Origin: Calothrix sp. PCC 6303
Lineage (GTDB): Bacteria > Cyanobacteriota > Cyanobacteriia > Cyanobacteriales > Nostocaceae
DNA length: 64,000 bases
Assembly (NCBI RefSeq): GCF_000317435.1
Contig: NC_019751.1
Location: 124,001 to 188,000, forward strand
Reading direction: 5' to 3'
Shown: positions 54,129-63,708 of the stretch, piece after piece
Layout of the letters: each line of letters begins with the position of its first letter
How positions within the stretch are numbered: position 1 is the stretch's first letter
Made by a program: the position numbers and the translations under genes
Notes under the pieces: generated by a model
Databases searched by the model: none
Told to the model about the DNA's origin: nothing
What the model saw: the letters and a program-made list of their open reading frames with translations, nothing else

Positions 54129-55331
54129 ATGGATTACTCTTATTACAACAGTGGCGATAATTCTAACCCCAACAACAACCGCAATAACCTTTTAGCCAAT
54201 GGTTGGCGACCTGTACAGCGGGATTTTGATATAGGATATTTTTGGCATGTTCTGCAAAATGATGCCAGAGAACTTAGTCAAAAAAGTATGAATTTAGCAA
54301 GTTATTATGCTGATGCTTTAGGTAGAACTAATTACTCTTGGTGGGCAAATTTAATTAATGTCACTTCAGACTATACGAGAGGTGAATTTGAAAAGTTTTG
54401 GGCTTATATTACACCAGATCCGATGTCACCCGACTATCGTTATAAAGATGTTTTGAGTACAGAAACACCAATTGTCCAATTTGTCAGCCGTAATAATATT
54501 CCCATCGATTATGTTTTAAATCGGTTGCAGGAAATAACTGTTTTGCGGACTTTAGAAATTTTAGGTCGTCCTGATATTATCACTCAGTATTATTCGGAGC
54601 GAGATTTCTATTTTCCTGCCGAAAAATTTAAGAGTTGGGAACGGTTGGATGTGATCAATACGGTGTACGCTTATTGGTCTAAGGAAGATATTTGGCTGCA
54701 AATTGATCCTTATGAACGCGGTAGACGTAGCTATACTTTAATGGCGAAGAATATGGCACCATTAATTAATAAGGCTACCTATGATTTGGCAGTGATGCTA
54801 AGTGGATATCAAACCCGTGTGGGTAAGGTTCATAGTCAATTTGAAATTCGCAGTTTCCCGAAAGATATTCAAAGCTTTACTGATGAAGTACAGCAAACGA
54901 TTTTGAATCAGCATCAATTAGCTGTGTTGGTACATGGTGAACCGGGAACTGGAAAAACCGTGTGGACTCAAGCTGTAGCAAAAGAAGTTTTGATGCCTTT
55001 GGGCTATGTGATCTTTATTTTAGACCATGACGCGATCGCTAACTTTGTTCCGCCCACATATTTGGAGAGAATTTGCATCATCATCAATGAAGCTGACAAC
55101 CTCGCGCAAAATCGAGCTTCGGAAGTAGCGCAGTATAATAATAAGACTGAACATATTTTGAGTTTGTTAGATGGTACCCTATATCAAAGTGTGATTGATG
55201 ATAAGGGAATTCAGTCACAGCAACGTTTAGTCATTTTGTTAACCTGTAATACCACCGAACGTTTAGACCCTGCGATGTTGCGGAAAGGTAGAGTAGATTT
55301 GATGTATGAATTTGTACAAAAGTTTGTTTAA
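54129..55331 (+). CDS. AAA+ ATPase with unknown N-terminal domain
   Basis: A 400-residue AAA+ protein. Residues 1-25 are Asn-rich. Residues 30-245 form an uncharacterised domain rich in aromatic residues (RDFDIGYFWHVLQNDAREL, WWANLINVTSDYTRGEFEKF). The ATPase domain spans 262-400: Walker A GEPGTGKT (270-277), Walker B CIIINEADNLA, where the usual Asp is Asn320 before Glu321, sensor-1 LLTCNTTERLD (Asn374), then PAMLRKGRVD with the arginine finger candidates R385 and R388. It is last in the run with the RNA ligase and phosphatase-like genes. The Asp to Asn change in Walker B is unusual and may weaken magnesium binding. Confidence 0.85.
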   Translation: MDYSYYNSGDNSNPNNNRNNLLANGWRPVQRDFDIGYFWHVLQNDARELSQKSMNLASYYADALGRTNYSWWANLINVTSDYTRGEFEKFWAYITPDPMSPDYRYKDVLSTETPIVQFVSRNNIPIDYVLNRLQEITVLRTLEILGRPDIITQYYSERDFYFPAEKFKSWERLDVINTVYAYWSKEDIWLQIDPYERGRRSYTLMAKNMAPLINKATYDLAVMLSGYQTRVGKVHSQFEIRSFPKDIQSFTDEVQQTILNQHQLAVLVHGEPGTGKTVWTQAVAKEVLMPLGYVIFILDHDAIANFVPPTYLERICIIINEADNLAQNRASEVAQYNNKTEHILSLLDGTLYQSVIDDKGIQSQQRLVILLTCNTTERLDPAMLRKGRVDLMYEFVQKFV

Positions 55332-56118
55332 GAGCTTTGTTGTGCATCTATCAAAGACTAGCAGCAATGTTTCGACGAAAGGCTGCTAGCAAATGACGAA
55401 TGCTTTTTACCAACTTTTACTAGTAAGTAAACTGGGTTGGTCGTATTAACACCCTAATGATTTAAATCTCCATCCACGATTAGATTACCACTAATCGGGT
55501 ATAAGTAGTCAAGCTTTTTTTGTTAAATTCTTAAATGTGCTTACAGCTATTTTAGGCAGTAGGGGGAAGCACGAATATTTCGGTTGACTGTGCCTTCCAA
55601 TTAGTTTTCAATAACTTCGGCTTATTTTTGCCTATTGAATTCTCTATCTGCTGCAATAAGTTTAAAAACAACAACACCCAAGCTGCGACTTGCTAAACTA
55701 TTTTCTCTCATTTATTCTGCCACTTAGGGTTGCACCAATTAATTCCACACCGGCTGTGAAAATATAATAAGTTGCATAGCCCCCTCTGGACTACAACTAT
55801 GAGAAAATGTAAGCTTTCGAGTTGGGTGTTGCTGCTAGTTTACGAGACAGATTATTTAACAGTTTCTTTCTCCTTAAATTGGAACTAACTTATATGCAAT
55901 CGACTGTTTTATCTGCCAGGGAAGCTTTATTCATTTGCTTCTACTATTAAAGTAGCACTGTTAAATTAAGATAAATTAGATTAGAAAACAAACTTTACTT
56001 TTATTAGTTTTTCTCAAAAATTAGGTTTACGTTTAGTAACACACCTATTAAAAAACAAGACTGGGAATTGATTTCCATCTGGGTACCGACTAACGACCAA
56101 AACCCGCTTTCTTCAGTT
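55332..56118. other. Long intergenic stretch
   Basis: About 0.8 kb of AT-rich sequence with stops in all frames. I see no RNA gene, no strong hairpin and no recognisable remnant in this part. Confidence 0.4.
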
Positions 56119-56221
56119 ATACCAATTTGAAAAAACAATTCGACAGATAGATATTTGTAGAGACGTGGCACTGCTACGTCTCTACTGTTTGATGTGTTGC
56201 AATCATTATTTGAATTGGTAT
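56119..56221. repeat. About 100-bp MITE-like element, copy 2
   Basis: Begins ATACCAATTTGAA and ends TTGAATTGGTAT, so the ends are inverted repeats (ATACCAATT with AATTGGTAT). The centre is the hairpin GTAGAGACG ... CGTCTCTAC at 56157-56185. Copy 1 is at 22528-22626. Confidence 0.75.
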
Positions 56222-56333
56222 TAGAATATGAAAAATCTTTGTATTTAGCCCTTCAGAAACCGAGATTATCGGCTTCACGGAAAGCTTTGAATAACGTCAA
56301 AATGACTAGTTCTAATGTACATCTGAAACTATT

Positions 56334-56362
56334 GTAAAGACGCAGCAATGCTACGTCTCTAC
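56334..56362. repeat. Hairpin repeat GTAAAGACGCAGC ... CTACGTCTCTAC
   Basis: Member of the GTAGAGACG hairpin family. It lies 38 bases from the stop codon of the HPF gene, on its downstream side, so it may act as terminator for that minus-strand gene. Confidence 0.65.
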
Positions 56363-56399
56363 GTCTTTTTGAGCCCTAGATATATTCTGCTGACTGATG

Positions 56400-56762
56400 T
56401 TAAATTTTTGGCATTACTACAACAGTTTTTCGAGCTTCATCACGTTGTAAGCCGACATAATCTTGTAATTGTCGTCGTGCAGCTTCAAATGCATCTCGAA
56501 TTGCCACATAAACATCACTATGATTTGGCTCATCTAGTGGGTTGCGATTGACTACTAATTCACCATTAGGAACAGTAATATCGATTCTGACATGATAAAG
56601 GTTGCCTTTGCGTTGATGGCGATGGGGATTATCAACGGTAACTCTACAGCTAATTATGTGGTCATAAAACCGCTCTAGCTTATTCACATTCTCGCTAATT
56701 TTTTCTTCCACTGCTGGCGATGCATCAACATTATGAAAGGTGATTTGTAGTTTGTCTTTCAT
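56400..56762 (-). CDS. HPF/RaiA-family ribosome hibernation factor (short form)
   Basis: Ribosome-associated factor that binds the 30S decoding region and silences or stores ribosomes in stress or stationary phase. The 120 residues cover the RaiA/HPF domain: LQITFHNVDASPAVEEKISE, VNKLERFYDHIISCRVTVDN, HRHQRKGNLYHVRIDITVPN and HSDVYVAIRDAFEAARRQLQ. The C-terminal extension of the long HPF form (LrtA) is absent, so this is the short form. A conserved basic cluster HRHQRKG contacts rRNA in relatives. It is monocistronic. Confidence 0.87.
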   Translation of the reverse strand: MKDKLQITFHNVDASPAVEEKISENVNKLERFYDHIISCRVTVDNPHRHQRKGNLYHVRIDITVPNGELVVNRNPLDEPNHSDVYVAIRDAFEAARRQLQDYVGLQRDEARKTVVVMPKI

Positions 56763-57242
56763 AAATCATCCTCACTCTTAAATGCTTTTTTAGCTTATGT
56801 CCTTTAGAGTAGAACTAAATTGTGAGGAAGTTGTGAGGAATTTGTCCTAGATTGGAGAAGCCAAGGTGCTGAAACACCGGTTTTTATGGGTTATTAGCCA
56901 CAGATGTAGATCTAAGCTGTTTTTCATCCGGTGAATGAAGCCAGAAAGCAGTCACGATAAAAAAATTTCACCCGTAGTCTGTAAGCGGTTTCCCCATACT
57001 CGCTTCTGCAAAAATTAGCAAATTGGAAAATACATGCCGATAAGTTAATCTGCGAGTCAATTTTCACTAAGGTAGTAGTAAACTAAAGATTTGTGCTGCT
57101 GCCTTGGTTGAAACTACGCTGAACTTCGCGCTAATGATGTTTCTCTATTGGAGAAGTCGTCCTGAAGGAAGCAAATGGCACATAGATACAATAAACCTTG
57201 CGATCGCAAGGTGACACTAACCTGGGGAGTTACGTTTAAAGT
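56763..57242. other. Intergenic region before the SNF2-type helicase
   Basis: About 0.48 kb between divergent genes. The word TTGTGAGGAA is repeated at about 56819-56842. No gene is supported. Confidence 0.35.
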
Positions 57243-60200
57243 ATGATATTACTCGGTTCATTGGTATCTTCCCGAAATAATAACTTGGGTGTAGGGAAGG
57301 TAGTTAATCTGTCTGATGCCCTAGCAACAGTTGAGTATTTTTGCTCAGTTGGGCAGCGGATAGAAAGAAGTTTACCCTTAGACTCGCTGTCTCGGTTTAA
57401 ACTAGAGCGTCAGACTCGATGCTATCTTTATCAAGAAAGTTCTAAAACTTGGATTATTGGTAGAGTCTATGAGTGGGATGAGGATATTTGTCGGTATCAA
57501 ATTGATTTACCCAGTAAAAAAACCATCTTAGTCAGCGAGAAGGAAATTTACATTCGTTGTAGACTACCTCAAGCAGATCCAATTGAAACTTTAGCAATGA
57601 AAGGGCAAGAAACGCCCTATTTTCATGATCGTCGATTCGCTTTAGTCAAATCATTGATCTCACAACGTGCAGTAAGTCGAGGGATGACAGGATTAATTTC
57701 TGCCAACGTTAAACTTTTTCCCCACCAAGCCGAAGTTGTGCGACGTGTATTGGAAGACCCCATTCAACGTTATTTACTAGCAGATGAAGTTGGCTTAGGA
57801 AAAACCATAGAAGCTGGGGCAATTCTACGTCAATACCTTTTGGATGAAACTTCAGGATATGCAGTGGTTATAGTTCCCCAGTATCTATTATCACAATGGA
57901 AAACTGAGCTAGAAAATAAGTTTTACATCTCCCATTTTCCCAAAAGGGTAGCAGTGCTTGCGGTTGAGGATATTCAAAAGATTAACCCAAAAGTCAAAAT
58001 TGGCTTACTTATTTTGGACGAAGCACACCATATTGCAGCAATGGGAACCTCTAAAGATGCAGCAAAACAGAAGCTTTTTGAGGCTTATAGGAGTCTCGCA
58101 CACAAATGCGATCGCTTACTGCTACTTTCGGCAACTCCAGTTCTCAACCACGAACAAGATTTTCTGGCAATGCTGCATTTTCTTGACCCCAGCACCTATC
58201 AACTCAACGATTTAGCTAGTTTTCGAGATAAGGTACTAAAACGCCAAGATATTGGTAGGGTGCTGCTGTCGTTTAAAGAAGATGCAGATTCTCTCGTCCT
58301 CAAAACTAATCTCAAAACACTTCGCAATCTCTTTCCCGAAGATAATTATTTATTGGAATTAACAGCTAGCTTAGAAGGTATTATAGAAGCCAAAGTTGGT
58401 GATCTCATCACAACCGTCAGGGCAATTCGTACCCACATCAGCGACACCTACAGACTTCACCGTCGAATGCTTCGCAATCGTCGTGCTTCCGTCGAAGATG
58501 TAATTTTTGACCGCAAAATTACCCTCAAAGCCGAATATGATCTAGATGAGCGCAGTTATGACATCCATGAAATAATTGAACAATGGCGCAGCGCAGCACC
58601 TGATGAGGCAAAATACCATCAGATTTTTCTCTTGTTATTTCGCGCTTCTGGCACTTGGTTAGGTATTTTAGAACAGGTAATTAAAGGACGTTTGTCGGGT
58701 ATATCCTCCCCAGTATTAGTTCAAGAATTTGGTGCCGAATCTAATAGCATCATTACCCAAACCCCAAAATTTACCAACGAAGACGAGATTTTACAAAGTT
58801 TACTGCAAGTTATTCAACAACCTTCAGAAGATGGAGACAGACTAGAATTACTCAAAACAGTTATACTCCATCATCTCTGCGAACCTTTGAAGCTACAATC
58901 ATTGAAAGTAAACATCCCCAAACTATTACTAGAGGTACAAAGACGACTCAAAAGACCAATACCCGGAGATAGTTTACCAAAAATTGTTGTCTTTACTAGT
59001 TTCAGACAATCTTGTACTGAAATTATCCGTTTATTAACAGATTGCTTAGGGAAAGATGCAATTGCAGCTAATCAATCTGGACAAACTCGCTCTCAAGTAG
59101 AAGAAAACTTAAACAGATTTAAAAAAGACCCCAATTGCTTTGTTTTAGTATGTGATTTTTCTGGAGAAGAAGGTTTAAATTTACAATTTGTTGACTACAC
59201 AATTCATTTTGACATACCTTGGTCGCCAAATCGTCTAGAGCAAAGAATCGGTAGAGTAGACAGAATTGGTCGCCCATTAAAGGTAGAATTTACAATATTT
59301 GCTGGTGTTGATTTACCTGATAGTATTCATGATGCATGGTTTAGCCTTTTGAAAGAAGGGTTTAATATCTTCCAGCAATCAATCGCTAGTTTGCAATTTT
59401 ATGTAGATGAAAAATTGCCTAAATTAGCTGAAATACTATTTAGAAAAGGAGCAGCGGGACTATTAGAAAGCGTCGAACTCATCAAGCAAGAAATTGTCGA
59501 AGAGCAAATAAAAATTAGCGAACAAAATGCCATTGATGAAATTGATGTTCTAGATCGTAGTTCTACCGAATATTTCCAAAGTTTAGATGATTATGACGCT
59601 CGCCACCAACAAATGCAGCAAGTTACCGAAGATTGGATTTGCTCAGTGTTGCACTTTAAACATATCAGTAATCCCAATATATCAGGTGCAAAGCGTTATC
59701 AAGCTACCGAACGCACATTAATTCCAACTGATGATTTAAAAAACAACTTTGCTAATGCCTTAGAAGGTTTTGGGACATTTAATCGTAGTATCGCTAATCA
59801 GCAGCCAGAATTTAAACTTTATCGTATTGGTGAAAAACTTTTAGATTCACTATTATCCTATATCAATTGGGATGATAGAGGTAAAACATATGCTATGTGG
59901 CGATTCGATGAAAATTGGGATTCTGGAGAAGGTGAAGAATGGTACGGCTTTAGATTTAATTATGTTGTGGAAACAAACATAACCAATCAGCAAAAAAAGA
60001 TTACAAATAGCAAAATTTTGCAAAGACGTGTAGATGGTTTATTTCCTCCATTTGTGAAAAGTATATTCATTGATGCCAGGTATGAACCAATGCCAGTTGT
60101 TCAAGATGAAAAACTTTTAAATATTCTCCAACTTCCTTATAAATCCAAAGGAAACAGAATTCAGGATTACAACTTAGCCAAAAATAGGTTACAGATTATT

Positions 60201-60545
60201 GATGAATTTGTCGAACCTAACAAATGGCAGGAAATTTGCACCATTGCACGGCGAAGATCCTTAGAATTGATCACTCAACAGCCAGATTTTAGTCAATTAT
60301 GTCAGAAAAGTAGTACCTACGCTGAACAAAAGTTAGCTAGAAGATTGGAACAATTGCGTTTACGTTTAAATCGACTTAAGGAACAAGGGCAAGGTTCTCA
60401 TGCAGCACTAGAACAGGAACTTAATAACGAAATAGAATTAAGTAAAGTCATTATTGAAGGAATTCAAAATCCTTTAATTCGCCTGGATTCTGTCGGTTTT
60501 ATGATTGTTTCAGGACGACAACCTGCTTATGTTGACGAAGACTAA
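57243..60545 (+). CDS. SNF2/RapA-type helicase resembling DpdE
   Basis: A large superfamily-2 ATPase, 1100 residues. The N-terminal region (1-150) has two SH3-like tracts (LGVGKVVNLSDALATVEYF, WIIGRVYEWDEDICRYQID). The helicase core begins at about 155: FPHQAEVVRRVLEDPIQRYL, then LADEVGLGKTIEAGAILRQY (Walker A Lys187), LLILDEAHHIA (DEAH at 259-262), LLLLSATPVLNHEQDF. The second lobe has PKIVVFTSFRQSC, CDFSGEEGLNLQ, and DIPWSPNRLEQRIGRVDRIG. A long charged C-terminal part follows. This order matches my recollection of DpdE, the SNF2-like protein of the dpd 7-deazapurine DNA modification clusters. No other dpd gene is visible, so the exact role is open. Start ATG 57243. Confidence 0.75.
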   Translation: MILLGSLVSSRNNNLGVGKVVNLSDALATVEYFCSVGQRIERSLPLDSLSRFKLERQTRCYLYQESSKTWIIGRVYEWDEDICRYQIDLPSKKTILVSEKEIYIRCRLPQADPIETLAMKGQETPYFHDRRFALVKSLISQRAVSRGMTGLISANVKLFPHQAEVVRRVLEDPIQRYLLADEVGLGKTIEAGAILRQYLLDETSGYAVVIVPQYLLSQWKTELENKFYISHFPKRVAVLAVEDIQKINPKVKIGLLILDEAHHIAAMGTSKDAAKQKLFEAYRSLAHKCDRLLLLSATPVLNHEQDFLAMLHFLDPSTYQLNDLASFRDKVLKRQDIGRVLLSFKEDADSLVLKTNLKTLRNLFPEDNYLLELTASLEGIIEAKVGDLITTVRAIRTHISDTYRLHRRMLRNRRASVEDVIFDRKITLKAEYDLDERSYDIHEIIEQWRSAAPDEAKYHQIFLLLFRASGTWLGILEQVIKGRLSGISSPVLVQEFGAESNSIITQTPKFTNEDEILQSLLQVIQQPSEDGDRLELLKTVILHHLCEPLKLQSLKVNIPKLLLEVQRRLKRPIPGDSLPKIVVFTSFRQSCTEIIRLLTDCLGKDAIAANQSGQTRSQVEENLNRFKKDPNCFVLVCDFSGEEGLNLQFVDYTIHFDIPWSPNRLEQRIGRVDRIGRPLKVEFTIFAGVDLPDSIHDAWFSLLKEGFNIFQQSIASLQFYVDEKLPKLAEILFRKGAAGLLESVELIKQEIVEEQIKISEQNAIDEIDVLDRSSTEYFQSLDDYDARHQQMQQVTEDWICSVLHFKHISNPNISGAKRYQATERTLIPTDDLKNNFANALEGFGTFNRSIANQQPEFKLYRIGEKLLDSLLSYINWDDRGKTYAMWRFDENWDSGEGEEWYGFRFNYVVETNITNQQKKITNSKILQRRVDGLFPPFVKSIFIDARYEPMPVVQDEKLLNILQLPYKSKGNRIQDYNLAKNRLQIIDEFVEPNKWQEICTIARRRSLELITQQPDFSQLCQKSSTYAEQKLARRLEQLRLRLNRLKEQGQGSHAALEQELNNEIELSKVIIEGIQNPLIRLDSVGFMIVSGRQPAYVDED

Positions 60546-60573
60546 TTTTTGACATCTGGTTAGTGGGGTTGAA

Positions 60574-60602
60574 ATCCCCGACTTTTCCAAAAAGTCGGGG
60601 AT
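60574..60602. terminator. Bidirectional terminator between helicase and uvrA
   Basis: Stem ATCCCCGACTTTT with AAAAGTCGGGGAT around a short loop. It sits between the convergent stop codons of the helicase (60545) and uvrA (60616). Confidence 0.88.
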
Positions 60603-60615
60603 ATGATGTATTGAA

Positions 60616-63516
60616 TTACCCTACAACCGCTGGATATTGTTTCAACACCTGCTTCAAATAACTCCCGGTGTAGGATTTTTTATTTTTTGCCACATCTTCG
60701 GGTGTTCCCACGGCAATAATTTCTCCTCCTTTATCCCCTCCCTCTGGTCCCAAATCTACTATCCAATCGGAACAACGAATTACATCTAAATTATGCTCAA
60801 TTAGGAGTACAGAATTACCTTTGTCTACCAACCTTTGCAATACATCCAAAAGTTTATGGACATCATAAAACGATAAACCTGTAGTTGGTTCATCGATTAA
60901 ATAGAGTGTTTTTCCAGTTGCGCGTCTGGATAATTCTGTCGCTAACTTAATCCGCTGTGCTTCACCACCAGATAAAGTTGTTGCAGGTTGTCCAAGTTGA
61001 ATATATCCTAAACCAACATCCAATAATGTTTGGAGTTTGACGACAGCTTTAGGAATATTAGTAAAAAATTCCAATGCTTCTTCAACTGTCATATTCAAGA
61101 CATCAGCAATTGATTTATCTTTGTATTTTACCTGTAGGGTTTCCCGATTATATCTGGCACCTTTACAAACTTCGCATTGGACATATACATCAGGGAGAAA
61201 ATTCATCTCGATGACGTTGACACCCTGACCACTACAGGCTTCGCAACGTCCACCCTTAACATTAAAAGAGAATTGTCCAGGTTTATAACCTCGTGCTTTT
61301 GCTTCGATTGTTTGGGAGAAAACATCACGAATAATATCAAAAACACCTGTATATGTGGCAGGATTAGAACGAGGTGTCCGTCCAATTGGTGATTGATCGA
61401 TAACTATGGCTTTATCAATTGCATTGAGTCCTTGAATGCCATCAATATCTTTGGGAAATGGAACTCTTTTGGTAATGTGATGTTGTAGTGCTGGATAAAG
61501 TAATTCGTTAATTAATGTTGACTTCCCAGAACCAGATACACCTGTCACACTTACAAGTCTGCCTAAAGGAATATCAACACTGATATTTTGGAGGTTGTTA
61601 CGATTAGCATTTTTAATCATTAAGCTTAAGCCATTTCCTTCCCGTCTTTTGGTTGGGGTTTGGATGACTCTTCTACCTGATAAATATGCACCTGTAAGGG
61701 AGTTCTCTGCTGTTAATAAAGACTCCAAATCGCCTTGGGAAACAATATTTCCGCCATGCATCCCTGCACCGGGACCAATATCCACCACATAATCGGCAGC
61801 ACGGATGGTTTCTTCATCATGTTCCACCACAATTAGGGTATTTCCCAAATCGCGGAGTCGGGTGAGGGTTTTGAGTAATCGTCCGTTATCCCGTTGATGT
61901 AAACCGATGCTGGGTTCATCTAAAACATACAATACCCCTGTTAACCCGGAACCAATTTGTGTTGCTAGTCGGATGCGTTGTGCTTCACCACCGGAAAGGG
62001 TCATTGCTGGACGGTCAAGACTGAGGTAATCTAAACCAACATCGAGGAGAAATTTTAATCTGGCTTTGACTTCTCGTAAAACTAACTCGGCAATTTGAGC
62101 TTGACGGGGATTTAGTTTTAGGGTTTCAATTCGATCTTGAGCGTCACGAATTGACACACTGGTAAAGTCCAAAATCCCGTATTTGCCCAATTTTACAGCT
62201 AAAGCTTCCGGTTTTAGGCGCTTTCCATGACAAACTGGACAAGCTTGATCTACTAAATATTGTTCTAATTTTTGTTTAATTAACTCAGAGCCACCTTCAT
62301 ACTGCCGCTGTAAGATGGGGAGGACACCGCGAAAAATCGGAATTTTTTTCCCTTTCTCGTCATCTTGGGGTTTTGTCTCCTTTGATTCTCCGTTGAGAAT
62401 AGTTTCCCGCTGTTCGTCGGTGAGTTTACTCCACTGGGTTTGTAACTCGAAGTTGTGGGTTTGTCCTAAACTATAAAGTAGTTCTAAGTAATAGGAATTT
62501 TCCTTTTCTGACCAGGGTGCGATCGCTGCGTAGACAGGAGCCTCTGGATTTGGTACAACTAACTCTGGAGAAAACCGCTTTAATGTCCCAATTCCATGAC
62601 AATTTGGACAAGCACCATAGGGGGAGTTGAAGGAAAATAACCTTGGTGATAGTTCTTCCATAACTGCACCATGTTCGGGACAGGCAAAGTTTTCGGAAAA
62701 TACTAATTCCTGATCTTCTGTCTCTTCCCTGTCTGCTTCAGGCGTATAAAGTATTACCGCTATACCTTCCGAAAGCTTCAGGCATGTAGAGAGAGAATCC
62801 ACCAAACGCTCTTGAAGTCCGTCTTTTTTCACCAACCGATCGATAACAACTTCGATGGTATGGGTAATATTTTTATCTAGTTCAATGGAATCCGAAAGCT
62901 CCCGAATTTCCCCATCAATGCGAACCCGCACAAAACCTTGGGAAGCTAAACCCGAAACTAGCTTTTTGTGGGTACCTTTTTTCCCTCTAACTACGGGTGC
63001 GAGAATTTGAAACTTAGTCCGTTCTGGCAACTCCATAATTCGATCAACCATTTCATCAATGGTTTGCGGAGCGATATTGCGATCGCATATGGGACAATGG
63101 GGTTCACCAGCCCGCCCAAACAGCAACCGCATGTAATCATAAATTTCGGTGACTGTACCGACGGTTGAACGCGGGTTATGGGAAGTAGACTTTTGATCGA
63201 TGGAAATCGCTGGACTTAAACCCTCGATTGCTTCCACATCGGGTTTATTTAACTGTCCTAAAAACTGTCGTGCATAAGCACTAAGAGATTCAACGTATCT
63301 ACGTTGTCCCTCGGCAAAAATCGTATCAAAGGCAAGGGAGGACTTACCAGAACCGGAAACACCAGTAAAAACAATTAACTGGTCCCTGGGAATTTCCAAA
63401 TCAACATTCTTCAGATTGTGCTGTCTAGCACCCCTAATCCGAATCATATTAGAGTTGTCATGGGTCAACTTCGGGGGGTTTCCGTTCGAGGATGCAGCAA
63501 ACTGAGTTTCTGACAT
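60616..63516 (-). CDS. uvrA: UvrABC excinuclease subunit A
   Basis: Damage-recognition ATPase of nucleotide excision repair, 966 residues from ATG 63516 (MSETQFAASSNGNPPKLTHD); the conserved part starts at MIRIRGARQHNLKNVDLEIP (residue 24). Two ABC ATPase modules are visible: Walker A GVSGSGKSSLAFDTIF (about 53) and GVSGSGKSTLINELLY (about 660), two signature sequences LSGGEAQRIRLATQIGSG and LSGGEAQRIKLATELS, and zinc-binding cysteine sets (CPICDRN, ACPNCHGIG, CPVCHGKR, CEACSGQG ... CEVCKGARY). It is monocistronic by spacing and faces the helicase gene. Confidence 0.97.
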   Translation of the reverse strand: MSETQFAASSNGNPPKLTHDNSNMIRIRGARQHNLKNVDLEIPRDQLIVFTGVSGSGKSSLAFDTIFAEGQRRYVESLSAYARQFLGQLNKPDVEAIEGLSPAISIDQKSTSHNPRSTVGTVTEIYDYMRLLFGRAGEPHCPICDRNIAPQTIDEMVDRIMELPERTKFQILAPVVRGKKGTHKKLVSGLASQGFVRVRIDGEIRELSDSIELDKNITHTIEVVIDRLVKKDGLQERLVDSLSTCLKLSEGIAVILYTPEADREETEDQELVFSENFACPEHGAVMEELSPRLFSFNSPYGACPNCHGIGTLKRFSPELVVPNPEAPVYAAIAPWSEKENSYYLELLYSLGQTHNFELQTQWSKLTDEQRETILNGESKETKPQDDEKGKKIPIFRGVLPILQRQYEGGSELIKQKLEQYLVDQACPVCHGKRLKPEALAVKLGKYGILDFTSVSIRDAQDRIETLKLNPRQAQIAELVLREVKARLKFLLDVGLDYLSLDRPAMTLSGGEAQRIRLATQIGSGLTGVLYVLDEPSIGLHQRDNGRLLKTLTRLRDLGNTLIVVEHDEETIRAADYVVDIGPGAGMHGGNIVSQGDLESLLTAENSLTGAYLSGRRVIQTPTKRREGNGLSLMIKNANRNNLQNISVDIPLGRLVSVTGVSGSGKSTLINELLYPALQHHITKRVPFPKDIDGIQGLNAIDKAIVIDQSPIGRTPRSNPATYTGVFDIIRDVFSQTIEAKARGYKPGQFSFNVKGGRCEACSGQGVNVIEMNFLPDVYVQCEVCKGARYNRETLQVKYKDKSIADVLNMTVEEALEFFTNIPKAVVKLQTLLDVGLGYIQLGQPATTLSGGEAQRIKLATELSRRATGKTLYLIDEPTTGLSFYDVHKLLDVLQRLVDKGNSVLLIEHNLDVIRCSDWIVDLGPEGGDKGGEIIAVGTPEDVAKNKKSYTGSYLKQVLKQYPAVVG

Positions 63517-63708
63517 ATCGGCGGTTGAAATGTGGGAGGCAAGGCGAAACAGTTCTTAATAGTACCACTACTCTCTGGGCTATGGCATGAAAATCATTCC
63601 AACTTTCAAAAATCTAACAGATTAGATTCAAGTTTATAACTAGAGATACTCACAAATTCAGTCTTTTAGGAGAGGGTGAGATAATTCTTCAGTGCTAGTC
63701 CCTCAACT

